Origin: Candidatus Methanophagales archaeon
GTDB lineage: Archaea > Halobacteriota > Syntropharchaeia > Alkanophagales > Methanospirareceae
DNA length: 8,793 nt
NCBI GenBank assembly: GCA_003601795.1
Contig: PIXU01000130.1
Span: forward strand, 1-8,793
Direction of reading: 5' to 3'
The notes under the pieces: generated by a model
Told to the model about the DNA's origin: nothing
The model's database searches: none
Seen by the model: only the letters and a program-made list of their open reading frames with translations
Position numbers and translations under genes: made by a program
In this document: one piece after another, positions 6,168 through 8,793 of the stretch
How the letters are laid out: each line of letters begins with the position of its first letter
Position numbering within the stretch: the first letter of the stretch is position 1

Positions 6168-6180
6168 ATATAAAAATATT
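6168..6180. promoter_or_regulatory. Shared divergent TATA element
   Basis: An AT-only stretch reads ATATAAAAATATT on the plus strand and AATATTTTTATAT on the minus strand, so TATA-like sequence can be read both ways. Counting about 25 bases downstream gives starts near 6200 rightward and near 6147 leftward. These fall just before the MFS start (6207) and the small-protein start (6145), so both messages could be nearly leaderless. No clear BRE is visible to fix a preferred direction. Confidence 0.5.
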
Positions 6181-6206
6181 TGGAGAGAAAAATAAATCAA
6201 ATTAAA

Positions 6207-7424
6207 ATGAAGATGAACACGCAGCCAGCACCTGCACCAACACTTGTACCTTTTATTGCATTGCATGGTTTAATGCATATCTTAGCAACAACACTTCCCG
6301 CACTGTCACCTCTGGTGAAAGCGGAGTTTCAATTAACGAACACCGGGATAGGCATACTTTCTTTTGCGTTTGCGACTGCTATTGGATTGGGGAGCATACT
6401 TTCGGGTATGCTATCAGACAGATATGATGGAATGATGCTGATAGGTATTGGCTTTATCTCTGCTGCCATTTTCTCAGGTCTTCTATTCCTTTCTTACGAT
6501 CTTTTCTCGCTTACCCTCATTTTCATCATCATGGGTTTTTTTCTCAGTTTATATCACCCCTCTGCGCTGTCCTACATTGCAAAAACCTTCAAGATCAGGC
6601 GAGGGAAAGTATTCGGAGTGCATGAGATAGGAGGGAGCGTAGGAATTGCAATAGCGCCATTAATAGCGGGTTTCATCTGTTTTTACACTGGCTGGCGATT
6701 CGTTTACCTTTTTTTAGCATTCCCAGCTACTTTTTTCACTTTTCTACTCTTCAGAATGGTGAGAGAGGGAAAAATGGAATGGGTGGGAAACAAGCAAATG
6801 CTTTTCTCAGATGCCAATCCTAACATTAATAGCGTGGGATTAAAACTTTTTCTCAGGCAAGCTATAAGCACAGGTTCAATAAGAAGGATATACGTAACAG
6901 AAGGGCTATTTGGCTTTGTTATCGGCGGTTCGTTGACTTTCATACCCATCTTCCTTAACGAAGCAAAAGGACTGAGTCCTGACCTTGCTGTGATACTAAC
7001 ATGTGTGTTTACGGGGGGAGGAGCAATAGGCAAATTTGTTGGTGGACATTTTTCTGACCTTGTTGGAGGGCGAAAAGTAATGGCTTATGGTTTTTTCCTT
7101 GCAGCACCTTTATTTTTCATCGTTCCTTTCCTCCCTTTAATGTGGGCTATTCTGGCGTTAGCACTTGCCGGATTGATATTCCCCACGATTCTCCCTGCTA
7201 TAATAACAACGATAGGCAAAGAAGTCCCAGTATCGAGAACAGGAATAGCGTTTGGACTGATGATGTTCGCCGGGTTTGGCTTAGGTTCTGCTTCTCGTAT
7301 AATCCTCGGTTTGGTAAGCGATAGTTTTGGCATTTCAACGGTATTCTACCCGATAGTAATTGCTGTTTTGTTCGGCGGGTGCTTGAACGTTTGTATACCG
7401 GCGAGGCGATTTTTCGCAAAATAG
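6207..7424 (+). CDS. MFS transporter, FSR (fosmidomycin resistance)-like
   Basis: A 12-helix major facilitator of about 405 residues. The first helix region is PFIALHGLMHILATTLPALSP; motif A-like loops GMLSDRYDGMM (after helix 2) and GHFSDLVGGRK (in the second half) mark the two six-helix halves. A long charged central loop (VREGKMEWVGNK...) separates them. The early HGLMH and the LYHPSALSYIAK segment resemble the FSR-like branch, but substrate cannot be deduced. I use ATG 6207, which follows the TATA element by the distance expected for a near-leaderless message; ATG 6213 is equally possible, and a TTG at 6180 would lie inside the TATA element. A GGAG at 6182-6185 is too far from the ATG to decide. 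The gene leads a plus-strand group with a winged-helix protein and an FdhD-like protein. Confidence 0.88.
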   Translation: MKMNTQPAPAPTLVPFIALHGLMHILATTLPALSPLVKAEFQLTNTGIGILSFAFATAIGLGSILSGMLSDRYDGMMLIGIGFISAAIFSGLLFLSYDLFSLTLIFIIMGFFLSLYHPSALSYIAKTFKIRRGKVFGVHEIGGSVGIAIAPLIAGFICFYTGWRFVYLFLAFPATFFTFLLFRMVREGKMEWVGNKQMLFSDANPNINSVGLKLFLRQAISTGSIRRIYVTEGLFGFVIGGSLTFIPIFLNEAKGLSPDLAVILTCVFTGGGAIGKFVGGHFSDLVGGRKVMAYGFFLAAPLFFIVPFLPLMWAILALALAGLIFPTILPAIITTIGKEVPVSRTGIAFGLMMFAGFGLGSASRIILGLVSDSFGISTVFYPIVIAVLFGGCLNVCIPARRFFAK

Positions 7425-7516
7425 AAAAAGAATAAAATAATGTTATGTTGAATATCTACTAATCTATCAACTTATCGCTAAGCTTTACTAAAAACAAAAA
7501 TGTTAAAGGTTTAGAC

Positions 7517-7807
7517 ATGAGCGAAATAGAAAAGATATTTGGAAGAAACGCGCAGCTTATCGTCCTGGAGTATTTAATAAGAAATCGTGGCACCACAACG
7601 TACCTGTCAGGCATTGCCGAGGAAACAGGGCTTTCTCACTCCAGCGTCGCTCGCGTAATCGAACCGCTTTTGGAAATGAATATCGTGAAAGAAGGCAAAA
7701 TGGGCAAACAAATAAGAACGTTCACATTGGATGAGGCAAATGAGGTGACAAAGTTATTGATACGGTTCCATGACGAACTGAACAAAATACTTGATAAAGG
7801 CGCTTAG
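7517..7807 (+). CDS. Small winged helix-turn-helix DNA-binding protein
   Basis: A 96-residue protein with one winged-helix domain. Helix 1 is NAQLIVLEYLIRNRG; the helix-turn-helix is YLSGIAEETGLSHSSVARVIEPLLEMN (about 29-55); the wing is IVKEGKMGKQIRTFTLD; a last helix (EVTKLLIRFHDELNKIL) may mediate dimerisation. The layout is that of ArsR/MarR-like archaeal regulators. No metal-sensing cysteines or ligand domain are present, as the protein has no cysteine at all. AAAGGT at 7505-7510, six bases before ATG 7517, serves as Shine-Dalgarno. It ends in contact with the FdhD-like gene and lies 92 bases after the MFS gene, so it probably regulates this group or itself. The operator cannot be identified by eye. 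Confidence 0.85.
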   Translation: MSEIEKIFGRNAQLIVLEYLIRNRGTTTYLSGIAEETGLSHSSVARVIEPLLEMNIVKEGKMGKQIRTFTLDEANEVTKLLIRFHDELNKILDKGA

Positions 7808-7809
7808 TG

Positions 7810-8544
7810 ATGGATGAGCACGAAACAAAAGCAAAGGATGATAAGGTCGTCTGCATGGAAATTACGGATATTTCTGTAGACAGACCCTTACGAAGATATA
7901 GAAATGATTTCGTGGTTCGAGAGGCGGAAGTAAAGATAAAAGTCGGTGGAAAGATTTACACCCGGTTATTTTGCCTGCCTTCCCATTTTGAAGAACTCGC
8001 AATCGGGCATTTGAACTCCGAGGGGCTTGACACTTCTTACATCGCGAATATCGATATCGAAGAGGCGAACCCCGGGAAATATGTAATACGTGTTACATTA
8101 GAGCGAGAAGTCCATCGGAATCCCTCGAAGGTCAACTCAAGGATAAAAATAAGGTGCGAAGGCGTGTTTAAACGTGTAAAAGAGTTAAGCGAGAAAGGCG
8201 TATTGTATAAAGCGACGGGTGGCACGCATGTAGTTGCGGCTTTCGATCAAAATGGCGAGAGCATCTTTATCGAGGATGTTAGCAGGCATTGTGCAATAGA
8301 CAAACTTATAGGGATGTGCATTAGGAAGGAGATAGTGATGTCCAAAAGTATTTTGGTGACTTCATCACGACAAACTCGCTCCACAATGAAGAAAGTAATC
8401 TTTGCAGGTTTCCCAATTGTCATAAGCGTTTCTGCACCTACTGAACTGGCAATACGAGATGCAGATGAATTTGGCATAACCCTTGTCGGTTTCGCCCACG
8501 ATAACAGGTTTAACGTGTACACGAACGATTGGCGGATTTTGTGA
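7810..8544 (+). CDS. FdhD-family protein lacking the CxxC loop
   Basis: A 244-residue FdhD family protein. FdhD transfers sulfur from a cysteine desulfurase to the Mo/W bis-MGD cofactor of formate dehydrogenase. Matching segments are HFEELAIGHLNSEGL (59-73), ATGGTHVVAAFD (135-146), EDVSRHCAIDKLIG (155-168; the family usually has VGRHNAVDK), SSRQTRSTM (185-193; usually SGR..S.EM) and SAPTELAIRDADEFGITLVGFA plus NVYTNDWRI near the end. The active CxxC normally found well before the TGG segment is absent: the loop is short and its only cysteine is Cys116, 20 residues before the TGG. Hence sulfur transfer by the known mechanism is doubtful. The ATG at 7810 has AAAGG nine bases upstream; GTG 7807, overlapping the TAG of the regulator gene, is an alternative. 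The two genes are surely co-expressed. Confidence 0.85.
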   Translation: MDEHETKAKDDKVVCMEITDISVDRPLRRYRNDFVVREAEVKIKVGGKIYTRLFCLPSHFEELAIGHLNSEGLDTSYIANIDIEEANPGKYVIRVTLEREVHRNPSKVNSRIKIRCEGVFKRVKELSEKGVLYKATGGTHVVAAFDQNGESIFIEDVSRHCAIDKLIGMCIRKEIVMSKSILVTSSRQTRSTMKKVIFAGFPIVISVSAPTELAIRDADEFGITLVGFAHDNRFNVYTNDWRIL

Positions 8545-8556
8545 GTTAATTTATAA

Positions 8557-8562
8557 TTTTTT
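8557..8562 (+). terminator. Possible T-run terminator after the fdhD-like gene
   Basis: A run of six T in an AT-rich stretch begins 13 bases after the FdhD-like stop codon, with no hairpin. Archaeal RNA polymerase can terminate at oligo-T tracts, and the next gene has its own promoter 27 bases further on, so termination here is plausible but weakly supported. Confidence 0.3.
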
Positions 8563-8588
8563 CAAAATCACCGAAAATGGTAGCAAGG

Positions 8589-8600
8589 TTTAAATATAAA
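8589..8600 (+). promoter_or_regulatory. TATA box of the AN1 zinc-finger gene
   Basis: TTTAAATATAAA is close to the archaeal consensus TATA box. Its centre lies about 25 bases before the ATG at 8620, the distance at which transcription normally starts, and no Shine-Dalgarno precedes the ATG (CCCTCCCTTTTTCTATTAC). The message is therefore probably leaderless. Confidence 0.7.
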
Positions 8601-8619
8601 CCCTCCCTTTTTCTATTAC

Positions 8620-8793
8620 ATGGCACGCACACGATGCACAGTATGTGGGAAACTCGCAGCATATAAATGCAAGTACTGTGGCGATACCCTTTGCGAGGAG
8701 CATCTATCACCAGAAATGCACTGGTGCATGGGACTCGAAGAATATAAAAGAGACATTGAAGCAGGGAGAACCGTATTCGGTGATTTTGAAAAA
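8620..8793 (+). CDS. AN1-type zinc-finger protein (partial, 5' end)
   Basis: The first 58 residues of a protein running off the right edge. It opens MARTRCTVCGKLAAYKCKYC and continues through GDTLCEEHLSPEMHWC. Cys6, Cys9, Cys17, Cys20, Cys25, His28, His34 and Cys36 give C-x2-C-x7-C-x2-C-x4-C-x2-H-x5-H-x-C, the two-zinc AN1 finger pattern. In archaea such fingers often precede another domain, sometimes a membrane (rhomboid) domain, but that part is outside the window. Following the finger is a charged helix-like stretch (GLEEYKRDIEAGRT). The gene has its own TATA box and an ATG placed for a leaderless message, so it is a separate transcription unit from the FdhD-like gene. Confidence 0.85.
   Translation, partial: MARTRCTVCGKLAAYKCKYCGDTLCEEHLSPEMHWCMGLEEYKRDIEAGRTVFGDFEK

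Noticed and set aside
6180..6206. TTG start at 6180 for the MFS gene
   Set aside because: The TTG falls inside the TATA element, so it would not be on a message started from that promoter; the nearby ATGs at 6207 and 6213 fit better.
7500..7514. Four-codon ORF (ATG TTA AAG GTT TAG) before the winged-helix gene
   Set aside because: It contains the Shine-Dalgarno of the real gene, has none of its own, and is likely chance.
1..8793. tRNA genes, CRISPR arrays, insertion sequences, attachment sites or defence genes
   Set aside because: The spacers are short and hold no cloverleaf, direct-repeat array, transposase or terminal inverted repeats; the genes present are mainly housekeeping, cofactor and transport types.

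Overview
The window looks archaeal. It carries archaeal-type ribosomal proteins S14 (zinc-binding, about 50 residues) and S8, a prenyltransferase for archaeal lipids, the archaea-specific phosphopantothenate synthetase of CoA synthesis, an AfpA/DmrX-type flavoprotein, a DUF357 protein and TATA-box promoters placed for leaderless mRNAs. The flavoprotein family and the LeuC/HacA-type hydro-lyase fit a methanogen or anaerobic methane/alkane oxidiser of the Euryarchaeota/Halobacteriota. An ANME-1-like or related uncultured lineage is a guess I cannot confirm from sequence alone. No tRNA, rRNA, insertion sequence, CRISPR array or phage gene was seen, and no gene-free stretch exceeds about 120 bases.

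Layout. The left edge holds the 3' end of a plus-strand membrane protein, probably a presenilin-like protease. It converges, with 2 bases between stop codons, on a long minus-strand run covering about 150-6145. In transcription order the run is: an unknown 77-aa protein, LeuC/HacA large subunit, an exported SCP2-like protein, a MoaE-like protein (ATGA overlap), a flavoprotein-ferredoxin-phosphopantothenate synthetase fusion, geranylgeranyl diphosphate synthase, S14, S8 and a DUF357 protein. Spacing is tight except for about 118 bases before the SCP2-like gene. At about 6168-6180 a nearly symmetric TATA element separates this run from a divergent plus-strand group: an MFS transporter, a small winged-helix protein and an FdhD-family protein that overlaps or abuts it. 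The right edge holds the start of an AN1 zinc-finger protein with its own promoter.

How the genes fit together. The minus-strand run is mostly housekeeping and cofactor metabolism: CoA, isoprenoid lipid, 2-oxoacid hydro-lyase, a molybdopterin-synthase-like subunit and translation. The plus-strand group looks like a transporter with its own small regulator and a formate-dehydrogenase-maturation-like factor. Three proteins depart from their families. The CoA enzyme is fused to a complete flavoprotein with two predicted [4Fe-4S] motifs. The MoaE homologue lacks the two C-terminal catalytic lysines. The FdhD homologue lacks the CxxC sulfur-transfer loop. MoaE and FdhD both normally handle sulfur for molybdenum/tungsten cofactors, so their parallel losses in one neighbourhood deserve a second look.
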